Source: Typha latifolia | Taxonomy: Eukaryota; Streptophyta; Magnoliopsida; Poales; Typhaceae | Length of the DNA: 64,000 bases | NCBI GenBank assembly: GCA_019914945.1 | Contig: CM034102.1 | Span: 10,033,501 to 10,097,500 of the forward strand | Direction: 5' to 3' | Shown here: one piece after another, positions 49,477 to 61,697 of the stretch | Layout of the letters: each line of letters opens with the position of its first letter | Position numbering within the stretch: the stretch's first letter is position 1 | Program-made: the position numbers and the translations under genes | Notes under the pieces: generated by a model | What the model was told of the DNA's origin: nothing | Database searches by the model: none | Seen by the model: the letters and a program-made list of their open reading frames with translations, nothing else

Positions 49477-52400
49477 ATGGCTTCCAATAGTTTGTTGCAA
49501 CCCCAACTTCCTCGCTTCACCGGAAAGAATTTCAACCAATGGAGTATCCAAATGAAGGTTCTCTATGGATCCCAAGATCTATGGGATATCGTAGAGAAAG
49601 GCTATGTTGAGCCAGAGAACATGACAACACTCACCCCACAACAACTCAATGAGTTAAAGGAGACTCGCAAGAAGGACAAGAAGGCATTGTTCTTCATTTA
49701 TCAAGCGGTGGACGAGGCAATCTTTGAACGAATCTCTACTGTGTCGACGGCGAAAGAAGTGTGGGATATACTCAATGTGTCCTACAAAGGAGAGGAGAAG
49801 GTGAAGATGATGCGGCTTCAAACTCTTCGAGCCGAATTTGACACGCTACATATGAAGGACTCCGAAGTAGTTGAAGACTACTTCAATCGGGTAATCTCTA
49901 TTGTTAATCAATTGAGGACTAATGGTGAGAAAATTTTAGACCAAAGAGTAGTTGAAAAAATTCTTAGAAGTTTAACTAAAAAGTATGAGCATATTGTTGT
50001 TGCTATTGAAGAATCTAAAGATTTATCTACTATCTCCATTGAAAGTTTATTGGGATCACTCCAATCCCATGAACATCGCATGAATCAATTTGATTCCCCT
50101 TCCTTAGAGCAAGCCTTTCAATCTCAAGTTTCATTGAGAGGAGGTTCTAGAGGGAGAGGAGGACGGCATTTTGGCCGTGGGAGAGGTAGAAACAATGGAG
50201 GAAGAGGCCAAGAAAATGAAAATGATAATACATTCTCATCTACTTCAAATAGAGGTAGAGGTAGAGGACGAGGACGATATACAGACGTCCAATGTCATCA
50301 TTGTGGCAAATATGGCCACATAAAAAGAATGTGTAGAAAAAGAATTGCCGAAGAGGAAAATAAAGATGTGAACTATGCTCAAGAAAATGATCAAAAAAAG
50401 GATGATGGTTCTCTCTTTCTTGTTTGTAATGTACAAGAAGATGTTATTAATGATATTTGGTACGTTGATAGTGGTTGTAGTAACCATATGACAGGGAACA
50501 AATGTGCTTTTGTAACTTTGGATGAATCTATCCAAAGTGAGGTTCGCATTGGCGATAACAACAAGCTATCGGTCAAAGGGAGTGGTGACATTCTTGTTAA
50601 AACAAAGAAAGGTGTCAAATGCATTACTAATGTCTTCTATGTTCCAGATCTTAAACAAAATCTTTTGAGTGTTGGACAGCTTCTTTCTAAGGGCCATGAT
50701 GTTCTCTTCAAAGAAGACTCATGCGAAATCAAGGACAAAAATAATATTCTTATAGCCAAAGTGAAGATGACACCAAACAAGATGTTTCCCTTGAAGATAC
50801 AAAGTCAAGCTCTTCCATGCTTCAACACCATCATAAAGGATGAGTCATGGCTTTGGCATCTCCGGTATGGTCATTTGAGTTTTAGCTCTCTTTCTCACAT
50901 GTGCAAGAAACATATGGTACGAGGCATGCCAAATATTCATCAACATGATCAAGTGTGTGAAGGGTGTGCTCTTGAAAAACATCATCGAGAATCTTTTTCA
51001 AGTGGAAAAGCTTGGAGAGCATCCAAACCTCTTGAGCTTGTTCATACCGATCTATGTGGCCCTATGCACACAACATCTATTGGAGGTAATCGTTATTTCC
51101 TTACCTTCATTGATGATTATAGTAGAAAGACATGGATTTATTTTCTTAAAGAAAAGAGAGATGTATTGAACAAATTTAAAGAATTCAAGGCCTTAGTCGA
51201 AAAGCAAAGTGGATATATCTTAAAAACTTTGTGTTCCGACCAAGGAGGTGAATATAATTCACAAGATTTTATCTCTTTTTTCAAAGAGCATGGCATAAAA
51301 CATCGAGTTACTACTCGCTATACACCACAACAAAATGGAGTGGCAGAAAGGAAGAATCGAACTATTATGGAACTTGCTAGAAGCATGTTAAAGGCAAAAG
51401 GGATGCCTAATACATTTTGGGCCGAAGCCGTTGCATGTGCAGTCTATCTTTTGAATCGTGCAACTTCTAAAAGTGTGCATGACATGACACCTCAAAAAGC
51501 TTGGAGTGGACACAAGCCTTGTGTTGCTCACTTGAGGGTTTTTGGAAGCATTGCCTATGTGCATGTGCCTGATGAAAAAAGAAAGAAATTGGATGACAAA
51601 TCTGAAAAATATATTCTTATAGGCTATAGTGAAATGTCCAAAGCCTATAAACTCTTTAATCCCATTACCAAGAAGGTTATTATAAGTAGAGATGTGAAAT
51701 TTAATGAAGGAGAATCTTGGGGGTGGGATGGGAAAGAGAAAAGAAAATATTCTATTCTTGCAGGTGAAGAAGAAAGTCAAGATGGTGATCTTGGAGAAGA
51801 AGAAAGGACTCCGCCTACTTCCCCGTCTTCTTCTTCCACGTCATCTTCAATGTCTTCATCATCGGAGTCTCTACCAAGGAAGACAAGGAGCATTAGAGAT
51901 ATCTATGAAGCTGCAAGAGAAGTATCATATGATGATATGAGCAACTTTGCACTATTTATTGATGTAGATCCTATCACTTTTGAGGAGGCTTCAGACCAAC
52001 AAAAATGGAGGCACGCTATGGATCAAGAAATTGATTCAATTACAAAAAATGATACTTGGGATCTTGTAGATCTTCCTACTGGGCATAAACCAATTGGTGT
52101 TAAATGGATCTACAAGACCAAGTTGAATGAAAAAGGTGAAGTTGAGAAGCACAAGGCTCGATTGGTAGCAAAAGGCTACAATCAAAAGTATGGCGTTGAC
52201 TACGACGAAGTTTTTGCCCCTGTTGTTTGACTTGAGACTATTCACATGGTCTTGGCTTTGGCGGCTCAAAATAAATGGAAGGTGCATCAAATGGATGTCA
52301 AATCAACATTCCTGAATGGTGTTCTTGAAGAGGAGGTCTATATTGATCAACCTCTAGGCTATGTGAAGAAAGATGAAGAGCATAAAGTATGCAAGTTGAA

Positions 52401-53496
52401 GAAAGCCTTGTATGGCTTAAAGCAAGCACCAAGGGCATGGTATAGTCGCATAGATGGATATTTCTTGAAAAATGGATTCAAGAGGTGTCCATTTGAGCAC
52501 TCTCTTTACATCAAAGAAGGTACACATGGTGAGTTCTTAATTACATGCATTTATGTTGATGATTTGATCTTCACTGGCAATAGTCCAAATTATTGTGAAG
52601 CTTTTAAGAAAAGCATGATGCATGAATTTGAGATGACAGACATGGGACTTCTACATTTCTTTCTTGGCATTGAAGTTAAACAAAGTGGAGACAAAATTTC
52701 CATCTCACAAAAGAAGTATGCAGCGGATCTCTTGAAGAGATTCCGAATGGAAGACGCTTCACCTATAAGCACACCAATGGAGGTTGGCTTAAAATTAAGC
52801 AAGCAAGGTGATGATAAATCTGCAGATGCTACTCTTTATAGAAGTCTTGTTGGTAGTCTCATGTACTTAACAGGTACAAGACCAGATATTTTGTACTCTG
52901 TTAGTCTTTTAAGCAGATTCATGGAGACACCAAGAAGATGTCATTGGAATGCTGGGAAAAGAATTTTGAGATATATTAGTGGTACCTTGGATTAAGGTAT
53001 TACTTATAAAAGTACTAACAATTCATGTTTAGTTGGTTATTGTGATAGTGATTGGGGTGGAAGCACCGATGATAGCAAGAGTACTTCCGGCTATGTTTTC
53101 AATGTCGGCTCCGGTGCAATCTCATGGTCTTCAAAGAAGCAAGATGTTGTCACTCTTTCTACTGCAGAAGCAGAGTATATTGCTTTGTCGTTAGTAAGTT
53201 GTCAAGCATTATGGCTGAGGTGGATTTTGGAAGAACCCAAGCATCCACAAGGAAAATGCACAAATTTATTTTGTGATAACAAATCAGCAATTGCACTCAC
53301 AAAGAACCCGGTCTTCCATAGTAGAAGCAAGCATATTCGAGTTAGGTATCATTTCATTCGAGATTTGGTCAAAGATGGTGAGATCGAGGTCAAGTATTGC
53401 AAGACTCAAGATCAATTAGCAGACATATTCACCAAAGCTCTCAAGATGGATACCTTCACCAAATTGAAGAAGAAACTCGGTGTGGAAATGGTCTAG
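49477..53496 (+). pseudogene. Copia gag-pol, one frame with two nonsense codons
   Basis: The frame keeps phase for 1340 codons. Domains in order: gag (FTGKNFNQWSIQMKVLYG), zinc knuckle CHHCGKYGHIKRMC, protease WYVDSGCSNHMTG, pre-integrase WLWHLRYGHLSFSSL, integrase with HTDLCGPM, TFIDDYSRKTWIYFL and TTRYTPQQNGVAERKN, reverse transcriptase with KWIYKTKLNEKGEVEKHKAR and active site YVDDLIFTG, and RNase H with STAEAEYIALS and FCDNKSAIALTKNP. TGA at 52228-52230 sits where the family has Arg (a CpG-type C-to-T change). TAA at 52993-52995 interrupts the start of RNase H. Otherwise it looks complete. The lineage within Copia is not assigned. Confidence 0.93.
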
Positions 53497-53509
53497 CATA
53501 AGAGGAAAA

Positions 53510-53843
53510 TGTTAGAATATTAAGCTAGCCCATTTGACTAGTCAATTAGATTAATTGGCTAGTATAGAATTCAAGAAAAATGCTTTGGTTTTGAGGTGAC
53601 TCTTAGTGCTTGTATACCTTTAAATGATAGTAATATTTGGATTATCTAGATGATGGAAATCAAAGAGTTATATATAATTACTAAGAGTCATATAGTATAT
53701 CTAAGAGTCATGTAAACCACTATATATATGTGGTCTTATCTTGTGCAAGAATATGAAAAAAGTTTAAAAGTTTTTTATCTACTTCATCTTGTGTTAAGAA
53801 AACAATCTTCTTCTCTTAAGTTTACCATCACCTTCTCCTAACA
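53510..53843 (+). repeat. 3' LTR of the Copia element
   Basis: 334 bp and colinear with the 5' LTR without indels. Followed by the target duplication CAACC. Confidence 0.93.
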
Positions 53844-53848
53844 CAACC

Positions 53849-53900
53849 CTGTCTCAAACCCTTAGACGACCTAAAAAGGGGAGAGAGGATAGAATATTCA
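53849..53900 (-). pseudogene. LINE fragment right of the Copia element
   Basis: The minus strand reads SSKGLRQGCSLLHFLF across the Copia target site, the reverse transcriptase box GLRQGDPLSPxLF of plant LINEs. It proves that 48431-49103 and this piece were once contiguous. The LINE stops near 53900, where the fold-back block starts. Confidence 0.7.
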
Positions 53901-53904
53901 GCTC

Positions 53905-54900
53905 GCCTCCTAATTATCTTATCACTATCTCTGATTTAATCTCTTATTTTTTTTTCTATACAAGTCTCTCTAATCGATATTTAATTATCAAAGTAAAAAA
54001 ACTAGTTAGAGCAATAGTGAGATAATTAGGGTTAGTTAAATAACCGACATCTCTATAATCAATATTTTAAAAATACACAATGGCATAATTTAAATTGTTT
54101 AATTTTTTTAAAAAGAACTTAATCTATGTTACAAATAAATTAAATATCTACTTATAATACAACAAATTAGCAAAGTATTAGTATTATAAATGTCTCTAAA
54201 AGTTAGAATAGGGTACTATTTATATTACTTTTTTTTTTTTCTGACCATATTTCATAGTTAATTTACAAATTTTGTAAATGACTTTTTTATAAAAGACGGT
54301 GAATTACAACCAGAATTTCTTAAACAACCAATGCATACTTAAACAACTTCTATATTATGAGTTTCTTTAGATTTAGACTCATTTTTGTGGCAGAAAGAAG
54401 AATTCCTAGTTTAAATATAAAATTTATTTTTTTTAATCAAGAAATTCTGACCACAATACACCGTTTTTTTACAAAATTCATCATTAATTTGGAAAATTTG
54501 TAAATTAACTATAAAATATGGTCAGAAAAAAAGAGAATAAGAAGAGTGATAAAGATATTACCATATTCAAACTTTTATAGATATTTATATTAGTAATACT
54601 TCATAATTTATTATATCATAAGTAAATACTTTAATTTATTTGCGACGTAGAGTAAGTTTTTTTAGAGAAAACTAACAATTTGAATTAAATCATTCTCTAT
54701 TTTTGAATCGTTGGTTATGAAGATGTTGCTTATTTAACTAATCATAATTATCTCACTATTATCTTTAATTAGTCTCTTATTTTATTAATTAAATAATAAT
54801 TATAGAGACTTTGTATAGAAAAAGAGAAAAAAAATTAAGAGATTAATCAAATAGTAAGATAATTAGGATTAATTAAATAATTAGAATTTCATACTTAAAA
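53905..54900. repeat. Long AT-rich fold-back (inverted repeat) element
   Basis: Left arm about 53909-54340 and right arm about 54420-54890 are reverse complements with scattered mismatches. Paired examples are GTGAGATAATTAGGG with its inverse near 54750, TTAATTTACAAATTTTG with its inverse near 54495, and TTCTTTTTTTCTGACCATAT with its inverse near 54520. A short A/T loop separates them. There is no coding potential. It could be a MITE-like or fold-back transposon, and its transcript would form a long hairpin. Confidence 0.75.
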
Positions 54901-55430
54901 CTAGGAATTGTTCGTTCGGTCGCAGATCGAGTTTGAATTCAAAGAAACTATGAATATAAAAGTTCTAGATCATGGTAACACTAATATAATTCAATTAGTT
55001 TAATAATATTTGGACATCAGATAAATATTTTTTAAATAAAATTTCAAAACTGTGCCTAACTAGAATTTTGTAGTTTAAGTTCGAAATTCATAATTTAAAT
55101 ACAAATTATGTACTTAAATTGTGAAATTCTAGTTTTGCATAGTTTTAAAAAAACATTCTGAATATAATTATATGATGTCCAAATATTATGATATTAATAG
55201 GATAAATCTGTAATATCATATGTAGAACTTTTGTATTCAAAGTAGATTCGAAGTTTGTCCGTATAAATTTTTTTTAAGTAGATACTGTAATTTATTTGTA
55301 ACATAGATTAAAATAAATTTAAAAAAATTAATTAAAGAGTTTTTATTTATTTAAATTATCTGTAACTAATCTTTTATTGTATTAATTAGAAAGCTATTAA
55401 AGAGTCTAGATTAGAAAAAAAAAGAAAGAT
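54900..55430. repeat. Second AT-rich inverted repeat, adjacent
   Basis: AAAAGTTCTAGATC (54958-54971) to TAGTTTAAG (55070-55079) pairs with the inverse of 55105-55255, sharing AATATTTGGACATCA and AACTAGAATTT. To its right (55270-55430) the sequence again resembles the right arm of the first fold-back (AATTTATTTGTAACATAG; AATTAGAAAG). This suggests that a second hairpin element is nested inside, or duplicated from, the first. Confidence 0.6.
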
Positions 55431-55806
55431 AATATTTAAGAGATAGAAGAAGAAAATAGTAGGAGAAGAATTAGTAGAAATAACAAAGAATAAAAAGAAG
55501 TTACCAGTCATTTCTATCTATTCTTATATTGTTCATATTTTAATGAGCACTAAATAGCTAGTAAGGAAAGAGGAAAAATGTCAAATCGAAAATACGCAAG
55601 CTCACAAAAATAAAAACCAAGTAGCTTTTGGTATAAATAATCCTGATGCAAATGAACGAGAATAAGTTTTGAGATTAAAGAGCGAGAATAAGTTTTGAGA
55701 TTAAAGAAAGTTAACAGAAATCAATGCTGACCTTAACCCCAAATCCAAGTTCGACAACCGATCCCTAAGCTCAAACCATAGTAGATCACGAGGGAGAGGG
55801 GTAGAG
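55431..55806. other. Upstream region of the uS8 gene
   Basis: A/T-rich with a perfect short duplication of AGCGAGAATAAGTTTTGAGA near 55660-55700. It should contain the promoter of the plus-strand gene. No clear TATA or telo box is seen. Confidence 0.45.
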
Positions 55807-58800
55807 ATGGGGCGGAGGATACTGAACGACGCTTTAAGGACGATGGTGAACGCCGAGAGGAGGGAGAAGGCCACTGCAAACCTCCAACCCATCTCCACCG
55901 TCATGACTTCCTTCCTCAGAATCATGAACGATCGGGGTTTGCATCTCCTTCTTTGATCCCCGTTTCTCTCTTCCTTTTGCTCGATTGTTATAGGTGGGAA
56001 ATTTTTGATAACGTGTGGATGAAAGTGATAAAAGATCAGGATATCATGAATTCTACTTTACTGCCGTAGTTGATATCTGTTTCTAGAGTAAGATATGATC
56101 ACCTCTTTGTTATTTCAGTCGTTCATAGTGATAATTTGGAGTAGACATCAGAACTCAGCAAGTTAGTTATTGAAGAAGAGAGAAAAAAACTTTTTATATT
56201 CAGCTCTCCTTCTATTACAAGATAAGAAACTATATATAAAGAGTTTGGCTGATAACTAACTATCAGGCTAAGACCAATAGTTACAGGACAGCTGTACAAG
56301 CGTAACAATATGCTAACTAATTCTGTTATTAATTCTGTTACTCCCCCTCAAGATAGGCTCAGGAGCATGAATGTGGCCAGGAGTAGCTTTTAGATACCAA
56401 AGAAGATGACGAACATCAGCTAGATGTGGCTGTCGAGGCTTGGACACAAACTGACTAAGTTTGTGAACTGCAAAGGTAATATCGGGCCTAGAAATTGTGA
56501 GATATAGCAGTTTTCCCACAAGCCTTCGATACAATGATGCATCTTCAAGTAGATCTCCTTCAAAAGAACTCAGTTTGAGTTTAGGATCCATAGGAAGAAC
56601 TCAGTTTGAGTTTAGGATCCATAGGCAAAGTAGCTGGTTTGGAAGCAAGAAAGCCTGTATCTTCAAGCAATTGAAGTGTATAATGTCTTTGAGAGAGAAA
56701 AATCCCTTTGGCAGATCGAGCAATTTCAAGACTAAGGAAATATTTCAGCTTGCCTAAATCTTTAAGTTTGAAATGAATGTTAAGAAACTCTTTGAGAGAA
56801 GTAATAGCTTGAGGATTAGAACCTGTTATGATTATATCATCAACATAAACTAAGAGAGCAATGAAATTTGTTCCAGATCCTTTAGTGAATAATGAATAAT
56901 CTGACTGGGATTGATGAAAACCATGTTGAAGAAGTGCCTGAGAAAATTTTGAGAACCACTGATGAGATGCCTGCTTTAATCCATAAATTGATTTGTGTAA
57001 TCGGCATACAAGTTTCTCCCCTTTAGCAATAGGATGGGATTGCAAATAACCAAGAGGTAAGTCCATGTAAACCTCCTCATACAAGTCACCATGTAAAAAA
57101 GCATTATTAACATCAAGCTGGATCAATGGCCAATTGTTATTTGAAGCAATTGCCAAGAGTACTTTAACAGTTACCAACTTAGCGACGGGAGAAAAGGTTT
57201 CAATGAAGTCCAATCCTTCTTGTTGAGTGTAGCCTTTAGCAACTAATCTAGCTTTATGCCGTTCAATACTCCCATCTGAGTGATATTTGACCTTATAGAC
57301 CCACTTACACCCTATGGAATGCTTGCCTTTAGGCAAAACAGTGACAGTCCAAGTGTTGTTTGCTTCCATAGCAGCAAATTCAGCGTTCATAGCATCTCTC
57401 CATTCAGCATGCTTAACAGTTTGATGGTAAAACTATGGTTCCTCATGAGCAGAAATGTTGAGAATGAGAAAGTTATGAGATGAGGACAAATTTGTATAAG
57501 AGATATATTGGGATATAGGGTATGGTGTGGATGAAGGGGGGACAGTTGTTTTGGATAAAAGATTACAGTGGAAATCTTTTAGATAAGTGGGAGGTATTAT
57601 GGTTCTGGAAGATTTTCTAGAAGGAGGGTTATCATGATGAGAAGGCTCAAGAACAAGTTTGTTAGAATCAGTAGCAGTATGATCAGTATGATCAGCAAGT
57701 ATCGAATCAATGATAGCATGATCACTAGAAGTATTAGTAGCATGGTCAATGGAACTAGGTAAAGTAGAATTTGGAGATTCATTTGAAGAAGGTAAGTTTG
57801 AGAAAATATGAGGTAAAACTAGATCTGGAAATGGATCAAGAAGGTCTGTAGCAGAAGAGATGTTATGAAAGGGGAATAAATGTTCATGGAAGATAACATC
57901 TCTGGAAATAAAAAAAACTTTAGAAGTAATGTTATAGAGTTTATATCCTTTGATACCTGGTGGATATCCAACAAAGACACAAGCAATGGCCCTTGGTTGA
58001 AACTTAGTCCTGTGAGAAGATAAAGTTGAGGCAAAACAAAGACTGCCAAACACTTTGAGAGAGCTGTAATCCATAGGAATTTGATAAAGGAGAGAGTATG
58101 GCGTCTGATGCTGTAGGAGATGAGGAGTACGATTGATCAGGAATGTAGCAGTCAATACGCATTCACTCCAAAACTGAATAGGAACTTTGGATTGGAAAAA
58201 TAAAGCTCGAGCAACGTTGAGCAAATGCTGGTGTTTCCTTTCAACCACTGAATTCTGCTCAGGTCTGTCGATGCAGGAAAATTGGTGAAGAACTCCTTTG
58301 GATTGGAAGAACTCAGTGAACTGAAATTCAGGAGCATTGTCACTCCTAAACTGTTTGATAGTTTTGCCAAATTGAGTCTCAACCATTTTAAAGAATCTTG
58401 GTACAATGGAACAAGCCTCTGACTTATTTTTCATGAGAAAAATCCAAGTAAAACGTGTACAGTCATCAAATAGAGTCAAAAAATATCTATGTCCAGCATG
58501 AGATTTAACATGATATGGACCCCAGGTATCACAATGAATGAGATCAAAGGCTTTCTTGGAAAAATTGTTATGAGAAATAAAGGATAATCTGCGCTGCTTA
58601 GCCAATGGGCAAATAGAACAGGGATGATGCAAATTTTCCTTATTAGAAGAAAAATGTAATTGTTCTCTCAACAAATCCAATCTCTTAAAAGATAAATGGC
58701 CTAGTCTTTAATGCCAAAGTTCAGAAGAAGTAGTATTAGCATTAGCAGTAGAAAAGATGGAATTACAGTCATGAAAAACTAAATCAGACTTATTGAAATC

Positions 58801-61656
58801 ATAAAAGGCTTCAACGACATAAAGATCTGCAAACCTTTTACCCCTGCCAATCATCTTCTGGTTGTGTAGAAGAACCACCAAGAAATTTAACATGAATGGA
58901 GGTATCTTTGAGTAAGGAATTGACAGATAGAAGATTAAATTTGAATTTAGGCACATAAAGAACATCCTTGAGCACCAAAACAGAATTGAGTTTCACTGTG
59001 CCCATAAAAAAACAGGAATCTTATCATGGTTCGGTAGAGTAATGAAGACATTTTGAACTGGATGCATGTGAAGAAAAGCTGATTTGGTGAAGCATATATG
59101 ACTAGTTGCTCTAGAATCCACAATCCAAATATTAGGGGACTGAAGACTAGGATTGAGAGAGACTAGAAAACAAGTACCTGAAGTAGCAGAAGTACTTGCA
59201 AAAGTCTCAGTATTAGCTTTGGCTGTAATCAAGTGGTTAGATAGCATATTCATCAAATGCTGATACTGAATTGGATTGAGCATTTGAACAAAACCACCCA
59301 TATTGTCAGTCTTGCCATTAGATGTGGAATCAGTAACATGATTAACATGAACTGCAGAAATCTGAGAGTTATGTTTCTGCCTTACTTTATATCCAGGTGG
59401 ATAACCATGAAGTTTATAACACTTGTCAATTGTATGTCCTTGATATCCACAGTGAGTGCAAAGAGGTCTTTCCTTTTTCTGATTCTTATTGGTTTGGGAT
59501 CCAGTGGAAATAATAGATTTAGAAACTTCATTTTTCACAGCAAATGCCATATAATTTTGTCCATTAGAACCATTAGTAAGAACATTAACATTCCTTTGTT
59601 GCTCTTCTTGAGAAATAAGAGCAAACACCTTGTTAATAGGTGGAATAGGGTCCATAAGAAGAAGCTGGCCTCTAACTTGGGAAAAAGAATCATTAAGTCC
59701 CATCAAGAAGGACATAACATATTCCATTTGGTGATGATCTGCAATAGATTTAATTCCCCCACAAGAACAGCAATTACAAGTACAAACAAGTTTATAGTTA
59801 CTAAGCTCTTCCCAAATAGTCTTTAGCTTGGTGAAATATGTACTAACACTCATCTCTCCTTAAGAGAGATTCATCAGATCACGTCTAAGTTGGAAAATTC
59901 TAGGACTGTTTTTCTGAAGATATCTTTTTTTGAGATCAATCCAAATTTCTCTAGCTGAATCGGAAAAGATCACACTAGCAGATATGTCCTTAGAAACAGA
60001 ATTCAAGATCCAGGATATAACAATATTGTTATTCCTAATCCATGAATTTATAGAAGGATCAGTACCTGCTGGACGAAGTATACTTCTGTCAATGAAGCAC
60101 ACCTTATTCTTGACAAATAATGCGATGATCATCGCTCGGCTCCAAGAAGCATAGTTTTCTTCTGTGAGGGGTTGAGAAACTAAGATAAGGCCTGGATTAT
60201 CAGAGTGATGAAGATAGTAAGGACTTGAGACATCATCAATGGCGAAATTGCTCATCAATGATCCATATAAAGAAGATGATCCAGAAGCAGAGGTACTTCC
60301 AGAAGCCATCAAGAACAAAGGGAAAGATTGATAGAGATCAATGAACAAATTGAAGAAAAAATGAAAAAGGAAGAGGAAGCACACTAGTGCTCTGATACCA
60401 TGTTGAAGAAGAGAGAAAAAAAACTTTTTATATTCAGCTCTCCTTCTATTACAAGATAAGAAACTATATATAAAGAGTTTGGTTGATAACTAACTATCAG
60501 GCTAAGACCAATAGTTACAGGACAGCTGTACAAGCGTAACAATATGCTAACTAATTCTGTTATTAATTCTGTTATTAGTCGTTATAGCTTAGGGGATTAA
60601 AAAGGACGTCTATATGGTTTTGGGGAACTAGCATTGGTCATTTCGATTTTGTATGTTGCATGCTTTTTGGTAGTAAGGTGAACCTCTAAACTTTCGGCGT
60701 GATTAGTCACACCTTTATAGGGTGTTTGGTCATTGTTTAGATGAAATACCTTGAGAAGTTTGTTTATCTTAATGGTGTTTGCAGCTCTAGAAATCCACCG
60801 GTTCTTTAAGTTTGCAGGTTATGATAATCCAATGGACTTATGTGCCTATAAAATATTTTCTAGCTTTTCCTTTAGTTGTTTCTGCTAGTATTCTAGTTGA
60901 TGTTAAAGGCAGAAGACATCTGGGGTATTGTCTATGTGTTACCTAGACTTGAGTGCTGCTTTGAACAAAAGAAATATAGGGCTATGTCTGGAGCTTCATT
61001 TTGTCCTGTCCTTTTCTTCTATAAGATGTGGACACATAATAGTGAAAGTCATATATTATGCAAGTTCTAAGGAGAATGTTTTCAGATATTCTTTATCTAC
61101 AATCTTATGATGTCTTATACATGGCCCGCTAAATTGATCGATGACCTGACACTGAATTCTGTCCAACGTGATGAGTGTTAATTATTCTGATAGCCTGATC
61201 TGGAAGGATTCATATTTATTTTTCTGCAGCAAATTATTCTCTCTATTCTTGGAAAGAATTACAAGATAGTTAGATTGTTAGATACTTAGATGTCTTATGT
61301 GATAGCTATAACTCTATATGGAAGTAAGGAAGTCAGCTTTAATTCTTGAGCTTTGGCTTTGTGTTAGGATTTTCATTGATTTTCTTATATAGCTAGAAGG
61401 AAGCTAGCTTTGTAGAATTCTTGATTTTTTTGCCCTTATATTAGAATTTTCATTGCTTTTCATTAATTGGATTGGCATCTAAATTGCTTAAACAAATAGA
61501 CAATGTGTTATATGAGTATATGAGAAAATAGAAAACAGTTTATAGTAAGTACAAAATATATGTTCTAGCTTGTAAGAAACATATTCATAGTTTTTGAATA
61601 TAAAAGTGAACTCCAGTTTCCATTGTGGTTCATGTAAACAGTGACGGCATGTGCCA

Positions 61657-61697
<41 letters not shown>

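Larger units (their letters stand above)
49109..53843 (+). mobile_element. Young Ty1/Copia retrotransposon
   Basis: Two 334-bp LTRs (49109-49442 and 53510-53843) start TGTTAGAATATT and end CTCCTAACA. They differ at only three positions. The 5-bp target duplication CAACC lies at 49104-49108 and 53844-53848. The primer site TGGTATCAGAGC is at 49446-49457 and the polypurine tract AAGAGGAAAA at 53500-53509. One gag-pol frame runs from 49477 to 53496 with two internal stop codons. It is inserted in the LINE. At 0.9 percent LTR divergence it is recent, on the order of a few hundred thousand years under commonly used plant rates. Confidence 0.95.
56168..60574 (-). mobile_element. Ty1/Copia retrotransposon with TA...CA LTR ends
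   Basis: LTRs of 173-174 bp lie at 56168-56340 and 60401-60574. In sense they start TAACAGAATTAATAACAG and end TTCTTCAACA. They differ by two substitutions and one A in a run. The target duplication TTAGT is at 56163-56167 and 60575-60579. The primer site (TGGTATCAGAGC in sense) abuts the 5' LTR at 60389-60400, and the polypurine tract TTGAGGGGGAG abuts the 3' LTR. Gag-pol is read on the minus strand, in one frame except for two shifts, with several stops; RNase H is absent. It lies in intron 1 of the uS8 gene. Confidence 0.93.

Noticed and set aside
51388..51780. 130-codon minus-strand frame
   Set aside because: It is the antisense shadow of the Copia integrase on the plus strand.
55701..55925. 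74-codon minus-strand frame over the uS8 first exon
   Set aside because: It is the antisense shadow of exon 1, whose plus-strand product matches S15a/uS8 clearly.
59257..59826. 189-codon plus-strand frame
   Set aside because: It is antisense to the Copia gag zinc-knuckle region and resembles no protein.
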